A DNA stretch of 64,000 nucleotides, taken from assembly GCA_033283165.1 (NCBI GenBank), contig JAWMQL010000001.1:558001-622000 (forward strand), in the 5' to 3' direction. Origin of the DNA: JAWMQL01 sp033283165. GTDB taxonomy: Bacteria; Pseudomonadota; Gammaproteobacteria; Pseudomonadales; Halieaceae. Positions 7,506 through 15,815 of this stretch are shown here, piece after piece. The position numbers and the translations under genes were made by a program. Position 1 is the stretch's first letter. Every line of letters begins with the position of its first letter. The notes under the pieces are model-generated. The model worked only from the letters and a program-made list of their open reading frames with translations, did no database searches and had not been told where the DNA came from.

Positions 7506-8495
7506 GTGACGGCCATGGTGGTCCTGCAGTTCGATATGCGGGCGTCTCCCGATTGCCCTGAACCGGCCGCAGTGCGCTACCGGGCCTGTCTGGACATGGT
7601 GCGCTGGGCAGACCGGCAGGCGATCGACGTGGTGGGATTCTCCGAACACCACAATACCGAAGACGGTTTCCTCAGTTCGCCCCTGCTGCTGGCCACGGCC
7701 GCCGCGGCTTGCACGAGCAGGGTTCGGCTGAGTGTCAGTGCCCTCCTGTTGCCCCTGCACGAGCCCCTGCGCATCGCCGAGGATATCGCCGTACTCGACC
7801 TGTTGTCCGGTGGGCGCTTCAGTGCCACGGTCGGCCTTGGTTATCGGGAAAGCGAGTACCGCTCCCTGGGCGTGGATTGGGCCAGGCGCGGGCAAATACT
7901 CGACGAAAAGATCGCCCTGTTGCTGCAGGCCTGGGGCGGCGAGCCGTTCAGCTATCGCGGGGAGCGGGTGCAGTTGAATCCCTTGCCGCAGCGCCCGGCC
8001 CGGCAATTGTTGTGCGTGGGAGGCAACAGTGTCCCCGCGGCGCGCCGGGCGGCGCGGTTCGGCTTGATGTTCGCCCCGGCCATCGATGATCCGGCACTGG
8101 CCGAGGCCTATGAAACGGCCTGCCGCGAGGCGGGATTCGAGGGCGGCCTGGTGATCTACCCGCGGGAGCCCAGCCTGACTCTCATCGCCGAGGATCCCGA
8201 ACGCAGTTGGGCTGAAATCGGGCACTTCCTGCTCTATGACGCCCGGGCCTACCAGCAGTGGCGACACCCCACCCGGCGCGCCTATGCCGAGTCCGCCGCT
8301 ACCAGCCTGGATGAGTTACAGCACGAAGGGAAGTACCGTATTCTCACCCCGGCGCAGGCGCTTGAGTCAATGCGGCAGAAGGGCAGCCTGAACCTGGCAC
8401 CACTGTGTGGCGGGGTGCCACTCGAGCACGGTTGGCGAAGCCTGGAACTGTACGCGGAGCGGGTGGCTCCGGCCTTCGCCGAGGCTGGCGCCTAG
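7506..8495 (+). CDS. LLM-class flavin-dependent monooxygenase
   Basis: 329 aa from GTG 7506 (AAGGCG about 7 nt upstream); an ATG three codons later is an alternative. Bacterial luciferase-like barrel: VVGFSEHHNTEDGFLSSP, RVRLSVSALLLPLHEPLRIA, EDIAVLDLLSGGRFSATVG and GYRESEYRSLGVDW. It lies 11 nt after the SnoaL-like gene and so probably acts in the same pathway, for example oxygenating a ketone or an acyl-CoA intermediate. Its stop shares CTAG with the convergent Lrp gene. Confidence 0.82.
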   Translation: MTAMVVLQFDMRASPDCPEPAAVRYRACLDMVRWADRQAIDVVGFSEHHNTEDGFLSSPLLLATAAAACTSRVRLSVSALLLPLHEPLRIAEDIAVLDLLSGGRFSATVGLGYRESEYRSLGVDWARRGQILDEKIALLLQAWGGEPFSYRGERVQLNPLPQRPARQLLCVGGNSVPAARRAARFGLMFAPAIDDPALAEAYETACREAGFEGGLVIYPREPSLTLIAEDPERSWAEIGHFLLYDARAYQQWRHPTRRAYAESAATSLDELQHEGKYRILTPAQALESMRQKGSLNLAPLCGGVPLEHGWRSLELYAERVAPAFAEAGA

Positions 8496-8923
8496 CGCGA
8501 CAATTTGGTGTTCAGGACGATGGACGTGGTGGTTTTTTCCACGCCCTGCAGCTGGCCGATTTCGTCCAGCACCCGGTCCATGTCAGCGGTGGTGGCGGTC
8601 TCCAGGGTCACCACCAGGTCATAGACCCCGCTGACCGTCTGCAGGGTGCGGACCGCGGGCATCTTCTCCAGGGCGGCGCCGACGGCGGGCCCCTGCTTGG
8701 GGTCCAGGCGGATCATGACGTGGGCGCTGATTTGCCGCTCGGCGTAGTTCTCACCCAGTTTTACCGTGTACCCGGCGACGACCCTGCGCCGCTCCAGCCG
8801 TTGCAGGCGATCCTGTACCGTACTGCGGGACACGCCCAGGCGACGGGCGAGGGCGCTGGTGGTAGCGCGCGCGTTGTCCCGTAACAGATCGAGCAGCGCG
8901 CGGTCGGTGGTGTCCAGGTCCAT
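8492..8923 (-). CDS. Lrp/AsnC-family transcriptional regulator
   Basis: 143 aa from the ATG at 8923 (MDLDTTDRALL); a TTG four codons upstream is less likely. The N-terminal winged helix has LLDLLRDNARATTSALARRL and GVSRSTVQDRLQRLERRRVV. The C-terminal RAM/effector domain has VRTLQTVSGVYDLVVTLE. It is divergent from the decarboxylase gene across 97 bp, so it most likely controls that gene in response to an amino acid. The intergenic TTTGATTGTCTGTACAAA (8974-8991) is a weak candidate operator. Confidence 0.88.
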   Translation of the reverse strand: MDLDTTDRALLDLLRDNARATTSALARRLGVSRSTVQDRLQRLERRRVVAGYTVKLGENYAERQISAHVMIRLDPKQGPAVGAALEKMPAVRTLQTVSGVYDLVVTLETATTADMDRVLDEIGQLQGVEKTTTSIVLNTKLSR

Positions 8924-9020
8924 CAATTTGCCCAATCTAACCGGTAAAGTGACCTGAATTATACTCCATTCCGTTTGATTGTCTGTACAAACTGGCGCGA
9001 CGCAAATTTACACTGGCCGC

Positions 9021-10862
9021 ATGCAGCCAACAACCATTCACATAGGGGTGGTGTCGTCGCAAACCGAGTTTGTGGCGGCACTTGCGGACGTCAATCCGGG
9101 GCGGGAGTGCGGCTGGCGTTACCGTTATCTGCCGCTTACCGGCGACCCGGATTCACTGCGGGAACTCGCCCGCGACCCGCTGCTGCAGGGACTGTTGATC
9201 GATGCGTCGGGCGCCCGAGCCTCGGGCGCCGAACTGACTCGCCTGCGGCCGGAGGTCGACCTGGTAGCCATCTGCAGCGGCGACGGTCCGGAGCAACTCG
9301 CCCACCGCCTGCACCAGCGCATTGCCCGGCGCGCCGCGACGCCTTTTGCCGATACCCTGCGGGATTATGTCGCCAACAGCCGCGACGCCTGGCACACCCC
9401 GGGCCACTCCGGTGGCGCCAGTTTCCGGGACAGTCCCTGGGTGCGCGATTTTCACGGCCTGATGGGGGACCACGTTTTTCGTGCCGACCTGTCCGTGTCG
9501 GTGCAGGCGCTGGACTCCCTGCTTGACCCGCGCACGATCATCCACGAGGCCCAGGCCCTGGCTGCAGAGGCTTTTGGCGCCCGGCGGACGTTTTTTGTCA
9601 CCAACGGCACGTCCACTGCCAACAAGGTGATCGTGCAGCATCTGCTCGGTGCTGGCGGCAAGCTGATACTGGACCAGGCCTGCCACAAGTCCATGCACCA
9701 CGCCGTGGTGCTGGCCGGGGTGGAGCCGGTCTATTTGCAGGCCTCCTTCAAGCCCGAATTCGGACTGTACGGGCCGGTCCCCCAGCGGCGTGTCATCCAG
9801 GTGCTGGACGAGAACCCCGACGCCGGACTACTCGCCCTGACCTCCTGCACCTATGACGGATTCTGCTACGACCTGGAGCCCATCATCGCCCATGCCCACA
9901 GTCTCGGGATCAGGGTGCTGGTGGATGAAGCCTGGTATGCCCACGGTCGCTTTCATCCCGCACTGCGCCCGAACGCGCTGGACTGCGGCGCGGACTACGT
10001 CACCCAGAGTACGCACAAAATGCTGTCGGCCTTCTCCCAGGCCAGCATGATTCACGTGGCCGACCCGGATTTCGACGAGGCGCGGTTCCGGGAAGACCTG
10101 AATATGCATACCTCCACCAGCCCCCAGTACGCGATGATAGCCAGCCTGGATGTGGCGCGTAAACAGATGAGCATGGAGGGCTTCGGGCAGCTGCAGGCGT
10201 GTATCGATCAGGCGGAGCGGATCACTCGTGAAATAGATGCGACCGGCGTGTTTCGCGTCCTCCGGCTGGCAGATATGCTGCCGGACGAACTGGCTGGCGA
10301 CCCGGTGCGGATTGACCCGACCAAGCTGACCATCGATATCTCGGCCAGCGGCCGGGCTGCGGACGAAATCCAGCTTACCCTGTACGAGCGTTTCGGTATC
10401 CAGGTCGAGAAAACCACCCACAATACCCTGACCGTACTGGTAACCCTGGGCACCACCGAGGACAAACTCGGGCGCCTGTGCGATGCCATTGCCACCCTGG
10501 CCCGCGAGACCCGGCCGGAAAGTCGCGCGCAGCGCGCGCCCTTGCGACCGCCAGGGCTGGGGACGATCATGATGCAGCCGCGCCAGGCGTATTTCGGGCG
10601 CGGAGAGGTACTGCCCCTGCTGGACGAGTCCGGGCGACTGAACCCGCAGCTGCCGGGCGCGATCAGCGCCGACCAGGTGGTTCCGTACCCGCCGGGTATA
10701 CCGGTGCTGGTGCCCGGACAGGAGATTACCCCGGACGTACTGGACTACCTGGAAAAGATGGTTGCGCGGGAGATGGAAATCCACGGCCTGCAGCAAACCG
10801 GGGGAGTGTTCGGGCTGCGCGTGGCCCGCCGCCGTCCGCTGGCCAGCGTATCGCAGGCGTGA
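9021..10862 (+). CDS. Orn/Lys/Arg-type PLP decarboxylase
   Basis: 613 aa from the ATG at 9021; an in-frame TTG at 8981 is rejected. Residues about 110-480 form the PLP fold-type I domain: DAWHTPGHSGG, FFVTNGTSTANKVIVQHLL, VLVDEAWYAHGRFH, and QSTHKMLSAFSQAS with the Schiff-base lysine at about residue 333. A C-terminal domain (GTIMMQPRQAYFGRGE, VPYPPGIPVLVPGQ) matches the family. It would decarboxylate ornithine, lysine or arginine to a polyamine precursor or acid-stress amine; which one is not decided. The N-terminal receiver-like wing is shorter than in inducible enterobacterial enzymes. Confidence 0.88.
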   Translation: MQPTTIHIGVVSSQTEFVAALADVNPGRECGWRYRYLPLTGDPDSLRELARDPLLQGLLIDASGARASGAELTRLRPEVDLVAICSGDGPEQLAHRLHQRIARRAATPFADTLRDYVANSRDAWHTPGHSGGASFRDSPWVRDFHGLMGDHVFRADLSVSVQALDSLLDPRTIIHEAQALAAEAFGARRTFFVTNGTSTANKVIVQHLLGAGGKLILDQACHKSMHHAVVLAGVEPVYLQASFKPEFGLYGPVPQRRVIQVLDENPDAGLLALTSCTYDGFCYDLEPIIAHAHSLGIRVLVDEAWYAHGRFHPALRPNALDCGADYVTQSTHKMLSAFSQASMIHVADPDFDEARFREDLNMHTSTSPQYAMIASLDVARKQMSMEGFGQLQACIDQAERITREIDATGVFRVLRLADMLPDELAGDPVRIDPTKLTIDISASGRAADEIQLTLYERFGIQVEKTTHNTLTVLVTLGTTEDKLGRLCDAIATLARETRPESRAQRAPLRPPGLGTIMMQPRQAYFGRGEVLPLLDESGRLNPQLPGAISADQVVPYPPGIPVLVPGQEITPDVLDYLEKMVAREMEIHGLQQTGGVFGLRVARRRPLASVSQA

Positions 10863-10863
10863 C

Positions 10864-11847
10864 TCAGGGCTCCACCACGGCGGCGCCGGTGAACCGGCCC
10901 GCGCGCAGGTCGTCCAGCGCCTGGTTGCTGTCTTCCAGGGGGTAACGGTGTACCGTGGTTTCTATGCCGATGGCGGCAGCCAGCGGCAGGAACTCCTCGC
11001 CATCGCGCCGGGTGAGGTTGGCCACCGAGCAGAGTTCCCGCTCGCCCCAGAGAATCTCATAGGGAAAGGCCGGGATTTCGGACATGTGGATACCCGCGCA
11101 GACAACCCGTCCACCCTTGCGTACGGCCCGCAGGGCGGTGGGCACCAGCTCCCCCGCCGGTGCAAATATGATCGCGGCATCCAGTTCAAAAGGCGCGACC
11201 TGGGCGGAGTCTCCGGCCCATTCCGCACCCAGGGCGAGGGCGAAGGACTGGGCCTCACGGTCCCCGGGACGGGTGAAAGCGCAGACCGTCTGGCCCTGGT
11301 GCCGGGCGACCTGGATCAGGATATGCGCGGCGGCGCCGAAGCCGTACAGGCCGATACGCCCGCTCTCCCGCACCAGCCGCCAGGCCCGGTACCCGATAAG
11401 TCCGGCGCAGAGCAGCGGGGCCGCCTGTACCGGGCTGTAACCGTCGGGCAGTGTGAAGCAATAGCGGCTGTCCGCCACGGTGAATTCGGCCATACCGCCG
11501 TTGATCTGGTAGCCGGTGTAGCGGGCCTGGTCGCACAGGTTCTCGCGCTGCGAGCGGCAGTAGGCGCAGTGCCCGCAACTGCCCCCCAGCCAGGGGATGC
11601 CCACTCGCTGGCCTATTTCGAAGCCCTCCGTGCCCTCGCCCAGGGCGTGCACCCGGCCGACGATCTGGTGGCCGGGCACCAGGGGCAGCTTCGGTTCCGT
11701 CAGGTCACCGTCCACAACATGCAGGTCAGTGCGGCAGATACCGCAGGCCTCGACCCGCACCCGCAGTTGCCCCGGGGCCGGCTCCGGCAGCTCGATATCC
11801 AGCAGCTGCAGTGGCGTTCCAATCGCCTCCATGACCATTGCCCGCAT
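10864..11847 (-). CDS. Zinc-dependent alcohol dehydrogenase (MDR family)
   Basis: 327 aa from the ATG at 11847 with GGAGG upstream. Catalytic zinc site CGICRTDLHVVDGDL with GHQIVGRV; structural zinc Cys cluster CGHCAYCRSQRENLC; Rossmann motif GLYGFGAAAHI. It resembles the AdhP/AdhA-type short zinc alcohol dehydrogenases that oxidise primary alcohols with NAD(P). It ends 1 bp from the convergent decarboxylase gene. No operon partner is visible. Confidence 0.88.
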   Translation of the reverse strand: MRAMVMEAIGTPLQLLDIELPEPAPGQLRVRVEACGICRTDLHVVDGDLTEPKLPLVPGHQIVGRVHALGEGTEGFEIGQRVGIPWLGGSCGHCAYCRSQRENLCDQARYTGYQINGGMAEFTVADSRYCFTLPDGYSPVQAAPLLCAGLIGYRAWRLVRESGRIGLYGFGAAAHILIQVARHQGQTVCAFTRPGDREAQSFALALGAEWAGDSAQVAPFELDAAIIFAPAGELVPTALRAVRKGGRVVCAGIHMSEIPAFPYEILWGERELCSVANLTRRDGEEFLPLAAAIGIETTVHRYPLEDSNQALDDLRAGRFTGAAVVEP

Positions 11848-12071
11848 CCTGTTGGCCCTCCGGGTGTTGGCAGCCCTCAAGGTTGCTACACTTTTCCAGT
11901 GCGTACAACACCCCTCCTGGGGCCATTACCCAAATGGGACAGCGAAGAACTGATCTATAGTGATAACGATGTGCGTAAAAGTTTGATCGAGAACAAGATA
12001 AAAATGTTGACCTTGTTCACACTGTATACAGGTATAAGAATCGGGCGGGTTGACGCCCCAGGGAGAAAGCA

Positions 12072-13904
12072 GTGAATCAGTACAATAGGTCGGTCCTCAG
12101 GCCCCTGGCCGCCGCCGTTGTCGCGGCCGGTCTTGCACAGTCCGCAGTGGCGGCCAGTTTCGAGCTTGGACCTTTTGACGGTAATTTCACCTCAACCTTT
12201 TCCGCCGGCGCCAGCTGGCGGGTGACAAGCCCGTCAAACCGGGTCATCACACCGGGCAACGCCGAGGGTGGGCGCGCCTCGTCCTCCACCGCCGACGACG
12301 GCAATCTGAACTACGACAAGGGCGATATGTACTCCTTGTTGTTCAAGGGCGTTCACGACGTGGAACTGGACGCGGGCAAGTGGGGGATATTCACGCGCTT
12401 CAAGTACTGGTACGACTACGCCCTGGACAAGGACCGGGTGGCACACGGCCACGCGGCCAATGACTACGAGGCCGACGCCCGGCTCGATACCTCCGACTTC
12501 GAGGACCTGGCGCGGGAGAAAGGTTTCGAGTTCCTCGATTATTACGCCTATGCCAGTTTCGACCTGGGCGAGCGACCGCTGGAGTTGCGCGCCGGCTCGA
12601 TGGTGCTGAGCTGGGGTGAAAGCACCTTTATCCAGAACGGCGTCAACGTCATCAGCCCCTTTGATGTCAGCACCCTGCGCAAACCGGGTTCAGAGATCAA
12701 GGAAGCGCTGTTGCCGGTGGGCATGGTGTACGGGAATATCGGCTTGACCTACGACCTCAGCGTCGAGGCGTTCTACCAGTATGAGTGGAAACGCACCATC
12801 ATCGACGAATGCGGCACATACTGGAACGCCAGCGACCCGTATGGTGGGGGTTGCAATTACCTGACCGCGACCGCCAGCCAGCCGGACGCCGACCAGGTCG
12901 GCACCATTTTCCAGATCGACCGCGCCCGGGATGACGAGGCCGGTGACTCCGGGCAGTGGGGGATCGCCGCACGGTATTTCGTCGAGTCGCTGAACGCCAC
13001 CGAATTCGGCCTGTACTACATCAGGTACCACAGCCGCACGCCGATCTTCAGTGCCTACAATACCGACATCGCTCTGGGTGACTCGATTCTGAATCCGGCC
13101 ATCAATCCGCGGTTTTTCTTCGAGTTTCCCGAGGACATCGATCTCTATGGACTGAGTTTTGCCACCAACCTGGGTACCTGGGCGTGGTCCGGTGAATTGA
13201 GCTACCGCCCCGATTACCCCTTGCAGATCAACACCGTGGAGTTGCTGCAGGCGCTGGCCCTGGGTGACCTGGCCGAATGGTCGCCGATGCTGGAGCGGTC
13301 CCGGGCGGCGGGCGAGGGCGGTTATGTGTCCGGCTATGACGATGTGTCCTACACCCAGCTCCAGACCACCTTTATCAAGTTCTTCGATCAGGTGATGGGG
13401 GCCAGTCGCCTGTCCTTCGCCGCCGAGGTGGGAGCGGTGTGGCTGGGTGGCATGGACCCGGATGTGAACTACGGCCGCTCGTCGGCCTATGGCGCGGGTG
13501 ACTTTACGCCCTTCGTCAGCGAGGTGATTCCCGGCGCAACCATCACCTGTAACACGCACCCCCTGGCGCCCCTGATCGTGGCCAACCCCAATCCCGAGTA
13601 CTGTTCCGACAAGGGCTTTACCGATGATTTTTCCTGGGGCTATCGAGTCCGTGCAGGACTGGAGTACTCGGACGTATTCGCCGGCGTCAACCTGACCCCG
13701 AACGTTGCCTGGTCGCATGACGTCAGTGGCAACTCGCCGGCCCCCAACTTTATCGAAGACCGCAAGGCCATGAGTATCGGGGTGCGGGCCGATTACCTGA
13801 ATACCTACCAGGCCGAACTGTCCTACACCAACTTCTTTGGTGCGGATTACGACGAACTCGAGGACAGGGACTTTGTGTCCCTGAGCTTCTCGGTCGCGTT
13901 CTGA
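12072..13904 (+). CDS. DUF1302 outer-membrane protein
   Basis: 610 aa from GTG 12072 behind GGGAGAAAGC. Signal peptide to about residue 28 (SAVAA|SFELG). The rest is rich in alternating aromatic beta-strands and ends in SFSVAF with a terminal Phe, as in outer-membrane beta-barrels. Family features are the NYDKGDMYSLLFKG and LRAGSMVLSWGESTFIQNGV segments and the ISPFDVSTLRKPGSEIKEAL stretch. DUF1302 proteins pair with DUF1329 and often with RND exporters, and are linked to lipid or hydrophobic-substrate handling. Only the DUF1329 gene is adjacent here. Confidence 0.9.
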   Translation: MNQYNRSVLRPLAAAVVAAGLAQSAVAASFELGPFDGNFTSTFSAGASWRVTSPSNRVITPGNAEGGRASSSTADDGNLNYDKGDMYSLLFKGVHDVELDAGKWGIFTRFKYWYDYALDKDRVAHGHAANDYEADARLDTSDFEDLAREKGFEFLDYYAYASFDLGERPLELRAGSMVLSWGESTFIQNGVNVISPFDVSTLRKPGSEIKEALLPVGMVYGNIGLTYDLSVEAFYQYEWKRTIIDECGTYWNASDPYGGGCNYLTATASQPDADQVGTIFQIDRARDDEAGDSGQWGIAARYFVESLNATEFGLYYIRYHSRTPIFSAYNTDIALGDSILNPAINPRFFFEFPEDIDLYGLSFATNLGTWAWSGELSYRPDYPLQINTVELLQALALGDLAEWSPMLERSRAAGEGGYVSGYDDVSYTQLQTTFIKFFDQVMGASRLSFAAEVGAVWLGGMDPDVNYGRSSAYGAGDFTPFVSEVIPGATITCNTHPLAPLIVANPNPEYCSDKGFTDDFSWGYRVRAGLEYSDVFAGVNLTPNVAWSHDVSGNSPAPNFIEDRKAMSIGVRADYLNTYQAELSYTNFFGADYDELEDRDFVSLSFSVAF

Positions 13905-13926
13905 ACATTTAGAGGGAGAATTCGTA

Positions 13927-15291
13927 ATGAACAACAAGTTTGTGTCCGTATTTATCGGCCTGGCACTGGGTCTTGGAACTGGTCTGGCGCAGGCCAAGGT
14001 GAGCGCTGAGCAGGCGGCTGCCCTGGGTGGTGACGTGTTGACCCCGGTCGGGGCCGAGCGGGCCGGCAACGCCGATGGCAGCATCCCGCCCTGGGAGGGT
14101 GGATTGAAACAGTTCCCTGCGGGCTACGTTGAAGGTGAACGCCTGGTCAATCCCTATGCAGACGAGAAGCCCCTGTTCGTGATTACGGCCGCCAACGCCG
14201 AACAGTACAAGGACAAGCTGACCCCGGGACAGCTCGCGATGTTCAAGCGCTATCCCGACACTTACCAGATGCCGGTGTATCCCACGCATCGCAGCGCGCG
14301 ACTTCCCGAGAGCGAGTACAAGCTCATCAAGGAGGGCGCCACCGAGACCGGCCTGGTGGAAGGTGGTAACGGGATGGTCAATTTCAAGGCCAATGTGCCC
14401 TTCCCGATTCCCCAGGAGGGTGTGGAAATCATCTGGAATCACATTACCCGCTATCGCACCCCGCTCGGGCTCAAGCGACGCTATATCCAGGCGCCGATCC
14501 AGGTCAACGGTAATTTTGCACCGGTGCTGTTCGAGGAAGAGGCAATTTTTGCCAACCGCTTCCCCGACAACCCCAATCCGAACCGGCTGTTCGTGTTCCT
14601 GCAACGTATCCTGGCGCCGGCCCGGCTCGAGGGTGACGTCTTGCTGGTACATGAAAATATCGACCAGGTGAAGGAACCGCGTTCTGCCTGGGTCTATAAC
14701 GCTGGCCAGCGCCGTGTGCGTAGGGCGCCAAACATAGCCTATGACGGACCGGGCACTGCCTCCGATGGACTGCGCACCGCCGACGACCTCGATTTGTACA
14801 ACGGGGCCCCCGACCGCTACAACTGGGAACTGGTCGGCAAGCGGGAGCTCTATATCCCCTACAATGCCTTTGAACTTCACCGCGGCGACCTGAGCTACGG
14901 GGACATTCTCAAGGCCGGCCACATGAATCCCGAGTACCTGCGCTATGAGTTGCACCGGGTCTGGGTTGTCGATGCCCGGCTCAAGGAAGGCGCGCGTCAT
15001 GTATATGCCCGACGCACGTTCTACGTGGACGAAGATACCTGGCAGATCGCGGTGATCGATCACTACGACGGCCGCGGTGAGCTGTGGAAGATGAAAGAAG
15101 GGCATATGCTGATGCACTACCAGAAGGCCATTCCCTGGCTTTCCGCGGAGTCCCTGCACGACCTGATATCAGGACGCTACCTGGTCATCGGCCTGGACAA
15201 CGAGGAAAAGGGCTATCAGTACGACTTTGACTACGTCGGCAGTTTCGAGGACTTCACACCCTCGGCCCTGCGCCGTGCCGGTCGCCGCTAG
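13927..15291 (+). CDS. DUF1329 periplasmic/outer-membrane lipoprotein-like protein
   Basis: 454 aa; the start follows an AGAGGGAGAA site 22 nt after the DUF1302 stop, so the two are one operon. Signal peptide ends at AQA|KVSAEQ. Family motifs: GDVLTPVGAERAGNADGSIP, PPWEGGL, GNGMVNFKANVPFPIPQEGV and a C-terminal WVVDARLKEGARHVYARR. DUF1329 has a LolB-like curved beta-sheet fold in family knowledge, which suggests lipid carriage to the outer membrane. The cargo is unknown. Confidence 0.9.
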   Translation: MNNKFVSVFIGLALGLGTGLAQAKVSAEQAAALGGDVLTPVGAERAGNADGSIPPWEGGLKQFPAGYVEGERLVNPYADEKPLFVITAANAEQYKDKLTPGQLAMFKRYPDTYQMPVYPTHRSARLPESEYKLIKEGATETGLVEGGNGMVNFKANVPFPIPQEGVEIIWNHITRYRTPLGLKRRYIQAPIQVNGNFAPVLFEEEAIFANRFPDNPNPNRLFVFLQRILAPARLEGDVLLVHENIDQVKEPRSAWVYNAGQRRVRRAPNIAYDGPGTASDGLRTADDLDLYNGAPDRYNWELVGKRELYIPYNAFELHRGDLSYGDILKAGHMNPEYLRYELHRVWVVDARLKEGARHVYARRTFYVDEDTWQIAVIDHYDGRGELWKMKEGHMLMHYQKAIPWLSAESLHDLISGRYLVIGLDNEEKGYQYDFDYVGSFEDFTPSALRRAGRR

Positions 15292-15329
15292 TTTAGCCCA
15301 GGGGCGGTCATGCAAAACCACCGGCCAAC

Positions 15330-15815
15330 CTAATCGATCGCCTCGAAACGGTTGGCCGCCAGGTTCTTGCGCACCTTGTCGGCCGCGAACACGCGGCCGT
15401 TCATGGCGATGTAGACCCCGGGATCGACACACTGCAGTGCGCCCAGAGCGCAGCCGATATTGAATACCGCATCGGTCTGCATGAAGGCCGCCGGCTGCAG
15501 GGCGCCGGTCAGCACGATGCGCTTGCCGGGTATGCCTGCCAGGGCCGCAGCGGTGCCCACCATGCCATCGGTACCGTGGGTGATGAGCACGTGCTCCTCG
15601 TCACATTGTTCACTGAGGCGACGGATATGCGCGCGGTCCTTGTCCGTCATGTCCAGACTGTCCTTGCGCATGGCGGACTCCACCGTGTAATCGAATCCGA
15701 CGCCCATGCGCGCCAGCAGTTCGCCGATGACCGGCTCGCCCACCTGGTAGTCGCTCCTGGCGTCGAAGTAGATCTTGTCGATGGTCCCGCCCGTGGTGAT
15801 GATGTGTAGTTTCAT
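15330..15815 (-). CDS. Single-domain asparaginase-like protein
   Basis: 161 aa, about half the length of a normal L-asparaginase. It has the N-terminal catalytic domain only: the first threonine motif TTGGTID at residues 7-13 and the second, LITHGTDGMVGTAAAL, near residue 80. IVLTGALQP follows. The C-terminal domain that completes the active site and dimer in type I/II enzymes is missing, and no frameshift or remnant is seen downstream (15292-15329). It overlaps the upstream pap gene by ATGA, so it is translated coupled to it. It may be a natural short-form hydrolase; activity is unproven. Confidence 0.75.
   Translation of the reverse strand: MKLHIITTGGTIDKIYFDARSDYQVGEPVIGELLARMGVGFDYTVESAMRKDSLDMTDKDRAHIRRLSEQCDEEHVLITHGTDGMVGTAAALAGIPGKRIVLTGALQPAAFMQTDAVFNIGCALGALQCVDPGVYIAMNGRVFAADKVRKNLAANRFEAID

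Noticed and set aside
12690..14084. 464-aa minus-strand open frame across the DUF1302/DUF1329 junction
   Set aside because: It is antisense to two genes with signal peptides and family motifs; no domain or ribosome site supports it.
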